From Lates calcarifer (taxonomy: Eukaryota > Chordata > Actinopteri > Centropomidae), in the NCBI RefSeq assembly GCF_001640805.2, contig NC_066845.1, forward strand, positions 19,532,307-19,596,306: 64,000 nt of DNA, read 5' to 3'. Each line of letters begins with the position of its first letter. Within the stretch, counting starts at the first letter, position 1. Shown piece after piece: positions 12,258 to 24,238 of the stretch. The notes under the pieces are model-generated. The model was given only the letters and a program-made list of their open reading frames with translations. It made no database searches and was not told the origin of the DNA. The translations under genes were made by a program, and so were the position numbers.

Positions 12258-13290
12258 CTGAGAGCCTGGCTTCTCCTGTCACACCTCTGTCATCATTCGT
12301 CATGGACAGCTGGGCCACGGGGTCACAGAAGTGTGTGTTTGTGTTTGTCTGTGTGTTTGCATGGATTGGTGGCAGAGGGGCGGAGGAGGGGGGTACACTA
12401 CCTCATCTTTCTCCCTGAGCTTTCATTTAGTTAACTGTCCTTACAGAGTTTTACCAAAGTAATATCTAAGAGTGAATGAACCATTTTAATTTATTGGCCA
12501 CACATGGAATCAAACTGTAAACTCTTGTCAAAATTAACAGCCCCTTTTATACAGCCTGTTCACAGTGGGAATGTTGTACCATTCTATATAAAAGCTACAG
12601 GAAGCAAGAATACGGTATGGGGGGACACTGTCGTTCCGCCATTAAGCCAGCAGCAGAGGTAGTCACAGAGCCAAACTGACATCTGTATAAAAGGGAGAGC
12701 TGGCACGGTGGGACAGAGGTGTGATGTCTTGATGACATTTATGTGTGCACCACCCAGGGATTTAAAAACCTCTGAAGAAACAATTAGACGATGCACTGTG
12801 AAATAATCCAACAATAACCCAAACTGTTCTAACCCTGACACAAAACTAATCATGTATGACCGCATTGCTCATAGTAAGAATTAGATTGAAAAAAATTGGC
12901 TTCGCAGACCATTAATAGAAGTTTTAGCACATTTAAAAACTCGTCAAAGTTGCTCAGTTACTTTTGACAAAAAGAACAATATTGCGAGACGTCAGTGAGT
13001 TTGATTTAGTATGTGCTCATTTAGACTACTCACAAAGTAAAATGCATAAAGAATAAACCATAAATCAAACCCAACTGGCAATTTTCTAATGCAGTTCTTA
13101 CAGCCAGGGCCTGAAAATGTGTACTCTTTGATTGATGGGAACAGTGCTGCAACAAAAACAAGTAAGAACTCCTTAATGCTGCACTAATCAATATTTTCAT
13201 ATTAACAACCACTCAGATGACTACTAGTAATGTGAAAGGTGTAGCCTGTAATGATGAACCCACATCTACTGAGCTACTGTTAGTGTCTTT
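12257..13290. other. gene-free intergenic DNA
   Basis: I see no gene. Parts of 12890-13290 may belong to an old interspersed repeat, but I could not find its ends. Confidence 0.4.
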
Positions 13291-13293
13291 CAG

Positions 13294-13375
13294 TTCATTG
13301 TTTTGGTTTTATTACTTTTTTTGGTGGTTTTTTTGTTTTTTTGGTTCATTGTTTATGGTTTTATTACTTTTTTTG
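13294..13375 (+). repeat. short direct duplication, T-rich
   Basis: TTCATTGTTTTGGTTTTATT (from 13294) recurs as TTCATTGTTTATGGTTTTAT (from 13345). Both copies continue through TTACTTTTTTTG. The copies are about 30 bases long, 51 bases apart and differ by one small insertion, so this is a local duplication. Confidence 0.75.
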
Positions 13376-13439
13376 TTCACTGTCAGTGTTCTCATTAGCA
13401 TTATTTCCAGCCAGAGCAGTAGTTGTTTTCACCAAATAA

Positions 13440-14335
13440 TCTAGTAGCCCCAAAAAAGTGGACAAAACAACAGTTTAAGCAGGTATAATTTTTTTAAATA
13501 TATAATATATAAATGGCTCTCTGTCTGTTCATTTTAAAACAATAGTGAAGAGTCCATCTTTCCTGGTAACACACCTGCTGCACAGGGTGACATACAAATC
13601 ATGAGAGGCTGCAGTCCACACTCAGTCACTTCAGTCATTACATACACTGATTGTAAATGTAAACAAATGTAGTGGATTATTCCTTTAAGAAGATTCACAC
13701 TTGCAATGTGTTCCTTGTAAAATATGTTTCTATTTGGCACATCACGCATCATCATATTTTTAGTCATGATTTCAGATTAATAGATTTAACTGTCACCAAA
13801 GTGTTGCCTATAACAGAATATTAACAACTTGGATAAAAGTATGTGGAGGGTATTTTCATTCCACTCAGATCTGTGCAGAGAAGCCAGGCTTCTCTAAAGC
13901 TGCTCTGCTGTCCCAGGGTGTAATGTGTGTGTTGTAAACACCAGCGTGCCACCATATTGTCTGGCAGCAGATCATATTTTACCATGTTAACACACCATCT
14001 GTTTACCCTCATAAGCATTCATTACACATAAATGAGTACACACAGCAGGCTGCCACATCAGAGAGTGGTGGCACACACACGTACACACACAAACATACCA
14101 ACCCAGACTGACAAACACATCCCCATATGGATACACACACATAATATATGAATGTATACAAATATCCTATACAAACAAGTGCTAACACAAGTAAAAACAC
14201 ATTGGACTGAGTTTTTACAGTGTATGTTTGCACACTAACTGATACTGTATTTCATATACACACATTTGGCATTATAGCTTCGGCTTTACCTGTGTATCAG
14301 TGAGTTGCTTCTTCTGAAATTTTGCACACAAAGTA
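13440..14335. other. gene-free intergenic DNA
   Basis: I see no gene. CA/TG-rich stretches at 14070-14140 explain the short Cys/Val-rich frames. Confidence 0.45.
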
Positions 14336-14339
14336 AAAC

Positions 14340-14720
14340 AACCTAACACATTAAGACATGTCCTGATGTAAACAAACTAGTGATAACAGTTGTCATCAGG
14401 AGTGTATACCATAGTATGGGACTGACCAAGTACCAAGAGCGACCTCACCTCACAGCATTCACTGTCTGTGGAAATCATTAACAATGTCATTAACTTCAGA
14501 GACTGGGACTCGCATCTCCTTCAGAAAGCCAATAATGGTTGATTTTTTACCAAAACCACAACATTCTCTACCTGTACTAGGTTATTTTAGTTGCTTTGAT
14601 TTAACTAAACCTTAACCATAAAAGTGGCAAATCAACTATGAAGAAGACCTGGTTTGTAATAAACCCTTAAGCTGTTAAGTAAGAAACATCCTGAATCAGG
14701 AATCAATGTTCTGATGGTTT
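14340..14720. repeat. possible old dispersed repeat
   Basis: Segments such as GACTGGGACTCGCATCTCCT and the later run through TTATTTTAGTTGCTTTGAT and ACTAAACCTTAACC resemble a worn teleost repeat as I remember it. No terminal repeats are visible and I cannot name it. Confidence 0.25.
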
Positions 14721-14939
14721 CCCACAGCTGATTATTTTCCCTGTTGTCCATGTCCCAGACTTGGGACGTCCCAGACTGAGCTGCTGACAACAGACAGGCT
14801 TATTGTAATGGACATGAATCACTTAGCTCCTGCTTAGTGTGAGGTTATTTACCCATATCAGTTATGTTGCCAGCTGTCAGACACAATATTTATAGTAACA
14901 GGTAAACAGTTGGTCTAAGTTTGTTTGTGGCTAATTGCA

Positions 14940-15110
14940 AAATGGTATCGAGAGAGAAGGGAGGCGGAAGAGAGGGAGGGGGAGAGAAAAAGGGAGGGGT
15001 AGAGAGTTGAGGGGGGTTGTGAGGAATGAAGGGGGGAGTGAGGGGAGAAGGGGAGAGTTCTGGCTGGGCTGACAGAGGTCTATTCATCCTCCATGCTAGA
15101 GCAGACAGAG
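14940..15110. repeat. polypurine tract, G/A-rich
   Basis: Dense GAGGGAGGGGGAGAG-type sequence of low complexity. Its complement yields a spurious Pro/Ser-rich minus-strand frame. Confidence 0.7.
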
Positions 15111-15154
15111 AGCTGGCACTGAGGGACACAGTCCATAAATCAGAGACCATCACA

Positions 15155-15379
15155 CCCTGCTGACACACACACAAATACACACACGTACACAGATGAGCGC
15201 ACACAGACATGTCCCCAGACACAAGTATACCCGCACCAATACATATACAATACAGTATGGATACATGTACATTTGTATAGACACAGAGACTCACACTCAC
15301 ATATTGTACACACACAAACACACAGGCATGACTGTACCCAGCATGACATACATTAACACACACACACACACACACACAC
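15155..15379. repeat. degenerate CA-rich tract ending in (CA)12
   Basis: Interrupted ACACACA blocks from 15161 onwards end in a perfect CA run at 15356-15379. The 161-codon and 69-codon frames over this tract are products of its composition. Confidence 0.85.
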
Positions 15380-15699
15380 TTTTAGACACATTATTAAATG
15401 TGTGTGTGTCACAGTTGCAGTAACACACACATTTTAACTTCCTGTTAACTCCTGCTGCAATGTCAGTATATTTTTTAAATGAATTCTAGAGTCCCATGTC
15501 TCCTAACCTACACATGAATATAAATGAGATAATTCAGTTTCTTATTCTGTGGTTTCTCGTTCACAGCTCACAGAAACTGCTCTGTTTCTTTATCATCTTA
15601 CAAAAACCATCCTGCCTCCCCTCCTCCATCCTTCACTTCCCCTGTAGCTCCTCTCCTTCTTTTAGATCCTTTGTTTTGGTCTGTGGGTCTAATAGAGGA

Positions 15700-15845
15700 T
15701 GCACTCTAGCAGGCTAATGATCGCCTTGGCCGAGGGTTATTGATCACGCCCATGATTGATCTGAGGATCCCTCTGATTATTGGGTCATTAATCAGGCCTG
15801 GATTACCCTATCAATAGAGCTGCCACTGACTGGCCCAGTCTGGAG
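15700..15845. promoter_or_regulatory. candidate enhancer / conserved non-coding block
   Basis: About 145 bases with GCTAATGATCG, GGTTATTGATCAC, CATGATTGATCTG, CTGATTATTGGG, TCATTAATCAGG, GGATTACCC and ATCAATAGAG. ATTGAT/TGAT and TAAT cores recur roughly every 12-18 bases, in near-regular phasing. It is free of simple repeats, and a (GGAGA)n microsatellite follows immediately. It is one of the densest homeodomain-like clusters in the window. Confidence 0.4.
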
Positions 15846-15852
15846 ATGGATG

Positions 15853-15881
15853 AGGAGAGGAGAGGAGAGGAGAGGAGAGGT
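15853..15881. repeat. (GGAGA)n pentanucleotide repeat
   Basis: About six GAGGA/GGAGA units in tandem, bordering the motif-dense block at 15700-15845. Confidence 0.9.
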
Positions 15882-16029
15882 AGAGTACAAGAAAGGAAAT
15901 GTGGGAAAAGAGAGCAGACAAGATCAGATAGGGGAAGGGAGGTGTTAGAAAAGCTCAGACGGGAGGGGTGTAATTTAGATTCTGTGGCAGCCTCTACACC
16001 AGTGATAAAGTATAGGGGACTGGGTCAGA

Positions 16030-18135
16030 ATATCTAAAAGCTGACACTGACTTTCACAGTTACACACACATCCATGCTGTTCAGTTGCCTATTGGTTGGT
16101 GCTGTGCCTGCCACTGTGTGTTAGGACATCATTTGGCTGGCTTTTTATCCACATGTATATTCTTCATTCACAAACAAGCTCCGCTCAAGGTGGAACATTT
16201 GTCACTTGGGTGGTACACCAAGCACACTGCTATTGAAATGTGACAAATGTGACAAAAATGTGAATATAAATAAGTGTTTGATACATAGGAGACTTAGCCC
16301 TGGAACGGTTGGGTTGTCTGCTCAGAAACAGACCTGCCAACATGAGTATTTTGAACACCAGCCTTCTGGTATTTGGTGTTCTTTACATCGGAAACAGCAC
16401 AAAAACGTTAGCTTTTTTTTCCGATTGAGTTTGCTCAGTTGTAGTGGAGATAACTCAGTTGTTACCATGTGACTTACCATGGAACTTAAATCATGTGATA
16501 ACAGGTGTGGTCAAACAGAGTCACAGGGACAGAAAAACAGAGTAAACAGTGAGTATGATGCAGAACAAAAGAAGTGGATCTTGTATCAATATTGTTTGCT
16601 GAGATTTTTAACAATCTGACTATGAGACTTCTGCCACCACCCTATAAAACAGAAGTTGAATCTCACCAAAAAGAACCTCGGAAGAGATTAACTTATTGCC
16701 TAAAGGTTGCAGTTTTAAATCCCTGGAGTACTTTCATGCAATGAAATTGAGGAATGGTTTCATGCTGGATTTGAACCCACTGCACCACCAACACACACCT
16801 ACTGCTTTTTGTTCAGAGTGTTGGGAATGTTAATCATGCCACCTCATTCCAGATATGAGCACTCAAAACCTACAGCCAGGGTCTCAACACCCTAGCAGTG
16901 TAAATACAGACAATAAATTGTAGTTGTCTGACACAGAGTGGACACACATGATTGATGCTCCATCTCATCTCTGCCATTGTTGTTGTTTTATTTTGCTGTC
17001 AAGTGTGATGTGAAATATTTATCTTCTAACTTCATCTAACAGTAAAGCCCCATTGTCTATCCATCCACATGTTGGCAGTAACTTAGCTTGGGTGATTAAC
17101 TGTGTGATACAGTCTTAAAAGCGGTTTCATACCATACAAGTACAGGCATACACATATATAGTTAGGACCTCAGATCTTGACTTCCTCACTCCCCCACGAG
17201 GATTCTCTCTAGCAGTGTACCATGGGAAAGTGTGTGCCTTGGTCTAGCTGTGGTAAACCAGTTGAATGTGAGACTGTGTGATTATACACAGTCCGCATAA
17301 CTGTGGTGACCTATAGATCATCATCTGTGTGACAGTCTGCTTCTTTCTGTCCTATCTCCGTCTCAATCTGTCTTGTCCCTGCAGATCACAGAAATGAAAT
17401 GACACAGAAACTCAGCTTGGGAACCATTAGATACAACTCTGTGTCTAATGTTGGGAACGTTAAGGGAATACTCCAAAGAATCTGGTCAACAGACATAAAC
17501 GTTGAAATCATCCATGTGTTTCTCATAAATCATTTTCTCTGCAGCGACATTTTGTTTAGCATCCACTGACATTGCAGCACCACAAAAGTCTGAAAATGAG
17601 AAAGTAATCATAAATGACACACAGTCTGACATGTTTTATGAAGAACTGTGGCACATAAAACTATATTCATTTGTTTGAAAGTCTGGTGATCTAGTGAATG
17701 CTCACAGAGCTGGTGAGCAAATTACAACGACTAATACTGAAGAACACACTAGCATTGGTTTATCACTGAAATCAAGTAGTTAGCTTGGTAGATAATGGGA
17801 CAAGCCAGGTTTTCTTCCACATATAGCACAAATTGTGTGAAAATCTGCGAAAGAAAATGCAAGTGAATGCACATGTAAATTGGTTGCAAAACAACTTGAT
17901 GGAAGCATGACACTGATGTTTGTTTTGTGTATTAATTTGACGAAAGTCACAGTAGCTTTGCACAGATTATATTTTCATCTGTTTCTATTTTTCATCTCCT
18001 CAGTGGACCTTTAAGTCAGATGCTTCTTGTACGTCATGATTCTTTCACTAAGCCTGTTTCCACTGCACTTAACATTTTGCTTTTATCAGGTTTTTAATGA
18101 GCAGATTGAAAATAGACAGGTGGATGGAAACCAGT
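16030..18135. other. gene-free intergenic DNA
   Basis: I see no supported gene. A good acceptor-like sequence, CTTGTCCCTGCAG, occurs at about 17372-17384, but no matching donor or open frame follows it. A tRNA B-box-like 11-mer is at 16767-16777 on the minus strand without a proper A-box. Confidence 0.4.
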
Positions 18136-18140
18136 TAGTG

Positions 18141-18585
18141 TAAATAAAGATGGATGGCATGAAAAATGAAGCCAAAACATCTCTATTGTGACTGGTTGCA
18201 ATTTAGGTCATAAACTCTGCCCCTTCTATGTTGGTGGATGGGACATGGGCCAAACAAAAAAATCTAAGTACATGTTAAGTTTCCCCTTTTTAGGTAGTAC
18301 TTATCACACTGATGTTCAAGTGATCACTTTTCAGATAAGTTTGGTTTTAATTAGATATTTGATGCTATTGCTATTGACAGCTGTCATTGACTCAGGATTG
18401 GGTCTGGCTTATATATCGGTGGGACATCCATACTGCGGTTCTTCCCACCGACCAGTATTGTGCAGACTCTGGCTCCAAATGACATCACCACTGCAAGAAG
18501 GCTGCACTCATATCCAGGATATTTTGGCTTCATTTCTGCAGAGTGGGAGGAAGTGCAGATACATTGTCCATCTTTATATACAATC
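18141..18585 (+). mobile_element. MITE-like teleost dispersed element
   Basis: The left side begins TAAATAAAGATGGATGG and the right side ends GTCCATCTTTATATAC, which are imperfect inverted copies. The interior, including GGATGGGACATGG, TTGGGTCTGGCTTATATAT, TACTGCGGTTCTTCCCACCG and GCAGAGTGGGAGGAAGTGCA, matches my memory of an abundant percomorph repeat. The 145-codon frame at 18188-18625 and the other frames here come from this repeat. The length of about 445 bases and lack of coding capacity fit a non-autonomous DNA element. Its superfamily is not clear from the sequence. Confidence 0.55.
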
Positions 18586-18699
18586 ATTGGTTCACACAGT
18601 TTACTCAAGCAGATTAAATTCCTGATTTGGACTCCAACTCTCAGTTTGCTCAGAGGTCTGTACTGTCCTGACAGTTTGTTAAACTAAATGTGAAATTTG

Positions 18700-19275
18700 T
18701 CTTTGAATTACCGTAAAAGTGGTTTGATTTCTGGGGGACGATTGATAAATGTATCACACAGGATCTTTCACTTAAATGACACATAAATCCATCATAAACC
18801 AGTAAATCAGTGGTAAACTACTTTTTGTCTGCAAACTTATTTCATTTCTTTTACAGGTTATGCTACATGCCATTTTGTAGCTGGTTTACTATATTGAAAT
18901 AGCAGGTATTTAGTTTTGAAATACAAGTGTGAAAGAAAATAAACCTATAACCCTAATAAAGAATGATCTAACTAATTCTGTCACTGACTCTAATTGCACA
19001 AACCTTGGTAAACTCTATCAATGGCTCTGGCTGTTCTTAATTGGGCAGCCAGCAAATCTTTCCATTGAGAGGATGGAAAGTAGTTTCTCAGGAGTGAGTA
19101 TTGATAGGGTTGTGTGTAATGGTCCCTTTTATGTCTGATCCATGTATGTCTCATTGTGGTCCCAGTTCCCCACTGAGAGACAGACAGATATAGGGCCCAT
19201 TATGGATGAATGCCTGCCTATGATCGATGACCTGGGGGACTAAACACAGATTAGCCGTCGATACATGTTTCTGTG
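18700..19275. other. gene-free intergenic DNA
   Basis: I see nothing gene-like in this AT-rich stretch. Confidence 0.45.
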
Positions 19276-19279
19276 CACG

Positions 19280-19318
19280 CACACACACACACACACACTC
19301 ACACACACACTCACACAC
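19280..19318. repeat. interrupted (CA)n microsatellite
   Basis: CA dinucleotides with two TC interruptions. Confidence 0.9.
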
Positions 19319-19909
19319 TCACTTGGTGCTCTATCATGTCATTTACCGTTTATTACAAAGCAGAGACAAATCCCAGGTTGAAGATGGAGATAATGATCCA
19401 AGACCATGGCTCTTTGTGTCTGCAGGTCAGTTTATAGAAAATAAATGACAAAGTGAAGCCAGAGATTGGAGGAAGAATGCTTCCATCTTCTTCTTCCTTT
19501 CCACTGTCGTCCTTCAGCTGAGTGTGTTTACTTGCATTTACCATCAGCATTATTACCTCACATCCTGGTTAACTTCACAATCAGGATGAGCTGTTTCCAT
19601 GCATTGTCATATCAGGCACAAATAACACAGACCATAAAGACCCACGATAGCAGAGATGAGGTACTTAAAACCTTAGTGTTAGTGTTAGTGCAAACAATAG
19701 AAGCTGTAGCAATAGCAAACACAGCTCAAATAGGGTGCCCTCCAGCAAGGAAAGCTCAGGCAGTGCATGTTCCTGTTGAGTCTTCGCCTCTGCCCAAATC
19801 TCTGCCTACCCTGTGATGATTCCACCATTAGACCATTTACACTTCTGTAGCCACTCATCCCTACTCTTCAATAATAAAACAGGCACAGTCAACAAGGATA
19901 TTCCCACAA

Positions 19910-19927
19910 ACAACTGGCGCCAGTTGT
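19910..19927. other. perfect 18-base palindrome
   Basis: ACAACTGGCGCCAGTTGT is identical to its reverse complement. It contains two mirrored CAACTG E-box-type hexamers around a central GGCGCC. GC-rich palindromes of this length are unusual in the surrounding AT-rich DNA. Function is unknown. Confidence 0.9.
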
Positions 19928-19929
19928 GA

Positions 19930-20635
19930 TGCCATTCACTAAGCAATATCATTCTGGTTAATGGAAGTGCTCCACCAATCAACTACTGTGATATTAAAAA
20001 CAATTTCACAAATCAAACTTCACTCATTAGTTTCATTACTCTTAACTTTACTTATTTTAAACAAGTCCACATCCTCCACCACAGTCACTTGTCACATCCT
20101 CTATATACACTTGTAGGAAGGAAAAAAAAAAGCCTCATACTCATAGAGGTACTATCATGGTCAATTACTCTTAGTTATGTTCCTGTGATGATAGTTAGTT
20201 GATAGTACTTATGTCATTTGTTGTCATTCATTTAACAGATTGTTATGGAGAATAACAATCACACTAATCATACAAAGGATTATACTGCTGTCCACTGAGC
20301 AGCTCCTGGAAGACACTTTTCAAGTACCCTAGTTGAGGAACAGAATAATATGTGCTGATCACTCTGAGTCCAGGCTTCAATCCTGGTTCTGGGATTCTGA
20401 TCACAGGCTGCCTTCAGGATATCACTCAGTAATCTGTGTGTTGTCTCAGAGTTCAGTTTTCCTTGTAATTGTACACAAAGCTAAGTACTGTGCTTTGCAA
20501 GTTGTTCTGTTCCCATTTTACCCTCTAACTTTTGATGAAGTTGTTTGTGTATACAACTTGAAAAATGGTGCCAAAAAGCCCCCGCACTTCTTGCTTGCAT
20601 TGCCTTTCCAAAACTTGTTCACTCATCCTCCACCT
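19930..20635. other. gene-free intergenic DNA
   Basis: I see no gene. The short frames here have no family signature. Confidence 0.45.
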
Positions 20636-20636
20636 C

Positions 20637-20638
<2 letters not shown>

Positions 20639-20669
<31 letters not shown>

Positions 20670-20690
20670 TGTATGTGTGTGTGTGTGTGC
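20639..20690. repeat. (TG)n microsatellite with TATG interruptions
   Basis: About 52 bases of TG interrupted twice by TATG. Confidence 0.95.
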
Positions 20691-20794
20691 ACATGTGACG
20701 AGTCACTCCCTGTACTGCTCACAGAGATTAAATTTCAAAAGGATCAAAAATACACCAGACAGTCCTGCTAGGATAATCAATCACCACACCCAAG

Positions 20795-20829
<35 letters not shown>

Positions 20830-20860
20830 AGTGAGTGTGAGAAGGAGAGAGAGAGAGAGA
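20795..20860. repeat. (TG)15 followed by (GA)8
   Basis: A TG run at 20795-20825 is followed by a GA run at 20845-20860, the same TG-then-GA order as at 8087-8138. Purine-rich DNA continues to about 21130. Confidence 0.92.
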
Positions 20861-21284
20861 AACAGAGAAACTAATAGAGACAGGGTAAAAGATAGGGTGG
20901 GAGGGGGATAGGGGGAGGGAGTGTAGCCAAGGAGAGGGGAGGGCTGTGGGGGAAACTAAAATACATACATATAGTTGGGAGTGTGGCCTGCGTCTATGTG
21001 TCTGCGCTAGGGAATTGGAGTCATAAATCAAACAGCCTGTCAGAAGTGGTAGTGGGGTTGTTGGAGAACATGAAGGGGGGAGAGTGGTATTGGGGGGGGA
21101 GTGGAATGGAGGGATGGAAAGAGAGAGGAAGAGGGGGAGAGCCTCAGAGTCATTCACACACTGCATCACACCCTGAGCCCGAATGCAATTTCCCCTGAAT
21201 GTCAGGCAGCGACGCGAGGTGGGGCAGATAAGAAAACTGTGTGTGCATGTGTGTGTGTATTAGTGTGTGTCCCTGTCCCCGTCC

Positions 21285-21420
21285 CTGTCCTCAACCCCAG
21301 GACGCAAGACACAGGCCCAAATCTCATTATGCCGACATGATAGAATTTGCTCTCTGTGCAACCTCATTATCCTCACTGTTAGATAAGGTGCTGTAATTGC
21401 TCACAGTAACAACAGCCATA
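21285..21420. promoter_or_regulatory. candidate conserved non-coding element
   Basis: Mid-GC block with TCTCATTATGCCG, CTCATTATCC, CTGTAATTGC and AGTAACAAC motifs and no simple repeats. The call is weak and based on composition only. Confidence 0.22.
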
Positions 21421-21429
21421 CAGAAATGC

Positions 21430-22000
21430 CTGTTCAGTGTGTGTACACTGTGTGTTATTATGTGTGGCCTAGTTGGGTTGCTTTATGCCAGGCAGCCATC
21501 ATCCTGAGTAATGATATTCCTATTTAGATACTCACGTCAAGGCAGTGACAAATAGTGTTTGCAGTGTTGGATTATAGGTGAGTTGAAGAGAGAATTAGTT
21601 AGATCATTAGTTTTGGCACTGTACAATGTCCATGTGATTATATTTCTGCATTAAGTTCCGGACAACTTGCCATGATCTCCAGAACCCCGATCAAGGCCTT
21701 ACTCTATAAATAGAGGTTAGTTTGTAGTGTCTGTGTCACCTCTGTCAACCTAAAAGCCACAGAAAGTCTCTTTGTATGTGTTTTGGTATTTGTTTGTGGA
21801 GCGCGTTTCCCTTAATGTTTGTGCTTTCACTCTTGTGTCCTGATGCAGTGCCACAGCAACCAGGCTTCTTTTACATGATTTTTCCACAGCTTGACAACAT
21901 GCACTGACCAGATATTTGTATCTGATCAACGCAACACACTGGCATTAAACAAATTCTATATGCTCAGAATGTCATCAGTTTTTTAACTATTTGGTTATAA
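21430..22000. other. gene-free intergenic DNA
   Basis: I see nothing gene-like here. Confidence 0.45.
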
Positions 22001-22007
22001 ACAAAAG

Positions 22008-22205
22008 TAGTGGGAGTTTGCATGTTCTCCCTGTACCTGTGTCTCGCGAGGGTTCTCTCTGGGTACTTTGGCTTTCTCCAACAGTCCAAAGACATGTGGG
22101 TTAGGTTAACTGGTGACTCTAAATTCCCAGGTGTGACTGTGAGCGTGAGTGGTCGTTTGTCTGTGATAGACTGCTGATCCAGATGGACAGATGGATGAAC
22201 AAAAG
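22008..22205 (+). mobile_element. SINE-like retroposon fragment, 5'-truncated
   Basis: The order GTTTGCATGTTCTCCCTGT, TCTCTCTGGGTACTTTGGCT, CAACAGTCCAAAGACATG, GGTTAGGTTAACTGGTGACT, CTAAATT and GTGAGCGTGAGTGGT matches a very common fish retroposon body as I remember it. The tRNA-like head is missing. The end lies in a TGGACAGATGGATGAA tract. It is diverged and surely inactive. Confidence 0.65.
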
Positions 22206-22224
22206 TAATGGACAAATTAAATTT

Positions 22225-22325
22225 TTGTCATGCTGGTGGTCCTAAAGGTAAAGTCAGAGGAACCAACAGCAACATCAGTAGTTGCTGAAATACTCCAGTT
22301 TGTACCAAAGTGGTGAATCTGATCT
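22225..22325 (+). repeat. dispersed-repeat fragment, ACCAAAGTGGTG family
   Basis: Contains AAAGTCAGAGGAACC and ends with TTTGTACCAAAGTGGTGAAT. The copy at 42120-42345 ends in a related sequence, CAGTCTGGACCAAAGTGGTG, and a part of the same family lies inverted at 33575-33730. Confidence 0.45.
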
Positions 22326-22429
22326 GTAGACACTGCTGTCCCTCAAGCCATGTTTTTAGAATAATGACTAAATATAGGCTGAACCCTGGAAATGTTTTTA
22401 CAGTGTATGCACACATCTTATTTCCCCAG

Positions 22430-24235
22430 TAACAACTGCTTACTTTGTGTCTGTCTACTAATTAACCTTATTAGATTGGATCCTAAATTTGTCATTTAGC
22501 TCAGCACACAGAGTTCATGGTTTGGCCTCCAGCTCACCTTTTGGTTTCTTGCTCTCAGAAATACAAACACATGCATGCTCCCTGTTATGTCACTGAAGGT
22601 GTAGGCGTATTATGTGTTAATGAACGTTACATTGTTAGTCTAACCAACTTAATTGATTTTGCAGAAAACAACTTTGAGTATTTTGGCAAAGTTCACCACA
22701 GAAGCCGAACTCCAAGTATAAGGAGGCGGCAGAACCTCAAGCTCCTGATCTATTAGGTACTGCTTTGTGTGATTTTGTTGTAAAAGGAAAGTACAGGAGA
22801 AAAAACTTAAAATGCAACTTAGGAGGGATATTTCTTTTGACAGATAATCAATTATAGCAAAAAGAATCTGTGAATTTTTTCATTGTCTATGATCTTAGAA
22901 AAATGTGTGTTGGAAATGTCAGTCTCTTCCTGGCTCAGTCTGTCCAAAAAGAAGTCTCTGTGAATTTGAAGCTCAGTCTTTTGCCAGTTCATTTTTATGG
23001 AATTCACATTCAACCAAAGAACTTTTCATTTTCAAGCCAGTGTTTTTGTTTCTATTGGAGCTATTTTATTAAGTCCATTTTAAACTGCAGTTTAATTTTC
23101 CACAAGATCATCACACTGTTAAGTTGTAGTAGCAGTTCTGACAGACCTGCTGAGTCACGTTGAGCTTCATTGAAAATATATACAGAAAATAATCATGATA
23201 CACAACATAAAGTGCAGAAGATGCTGAAATGTGAAAGCCTTCAGTGCAATAACCAGCAGTGAGCTGTAACCCTACCCAGAGTGAAGTTAGCCATGCTGTG
23301 AGAGCATTCAGCATGCAGATAAACAGTTTTGCATCTGAAAAAGTGCAGCCGTCAATATTGAAGAACACTCATTCCTGTGTGCTGTGATGGTTAAGAAAGG
23401 AAATGCTGGGAAGAAGTGAGAAACAGCAGACTCATAGGAACAAAGAGAAGCCTGGCAGCAGTGAAGTGTTTTTACATTGTTTGGCCACAAGAGGAGAAAG
23501 GGTAACTTCTACTATCTGACCGTCGGTAATATCACCTAGTTGTTGCTATAATTTAGCTTTTTCTGGTCGTACACCCTTTTTAGCAGAGATCATGTTTTGC
23601 ACATTTAAACAAAAACCACTTACTACAGTTCCACCATAACTAACAACACAAGTAAGATTACTTACTCTGTGACAAAGACAGACTGAAATGTGTGGGACAA
23701 GCGCAAACACTCCCCACTGAGAGAGGGCTCATGGGAAGTGCAGACATCCCAGACGCATGTGTTCCCTCAGCAGCATTTACTCAGCTGTAAGCAAAAGCTG
23801 CAAATGTATCATTCTGGTAAGAATAGCAGTTTTGTGGTCAACCCCGTCGAAACTGAATAGCATGTGGTGCATGTGTGTGTCTGTACGCATTGCTTCGTAC
23901 ACCATTCGACCACCCACAATACACCTCACTGGATGTCTCTCTCACTCCTTTTGCCAAAAGCAGCATGGAAAAGCTAGCTTTATGAGCTTGTGGGCAGCAG
24001 AGGAGAAGAGGGGAAATGTAGATGATTTGTAGGGAGACCATAATGGAGACAGATGATCCTGCTCTGGGTCTGTCTGCTGTTGAATCAGGGCTGCCACCCA
24101 GTAGGGCAGTGTGCGCTCTCTGGCCCAGCTCTTCCTCCCTCCTATTTATGTTTTCATGCTGCTTCTCTTATAGACCTCCACTTCAGTGCATCACACTTCC
24201 ACCCCAGAACATAGTGAACACATTCTGTTTGCTTA
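22430..24235. other. gene-free intergenic DNA
   Basis: I see no gene. Several frames of 60-97 codons occur on both strands, none with a recognisable domain. Confidence 0.45.
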
Positions 24236-24238
24236 CAG

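Noticed and set aside
14890..15375. 161-codon minus-strand frame
   Set aside because: Made of Cys/Val repeats from CA-rich DNA and Pro/Ser repeats from a polypurine tract.
16740..16800. Possible tRNA gene or tRNA-derived SINE (minus strand)
   Set aside because: GGTTCAAATCC matches a pol III B-box and TGGTGCAGTGG matches an A-box, but they are adjacent, not separated by a normal spacing, and no cloverleaf can be drawn.
17365..17400. Splice acceptor CTTGTCCCTGCAG
   Set aside because: No donor and no open frame follow within a plausible exon length.
18188..18625. 145-codon plus-strand frame
   Set aside because: Sits inside a dispersed MITE-like repeat and is a by-product of it.
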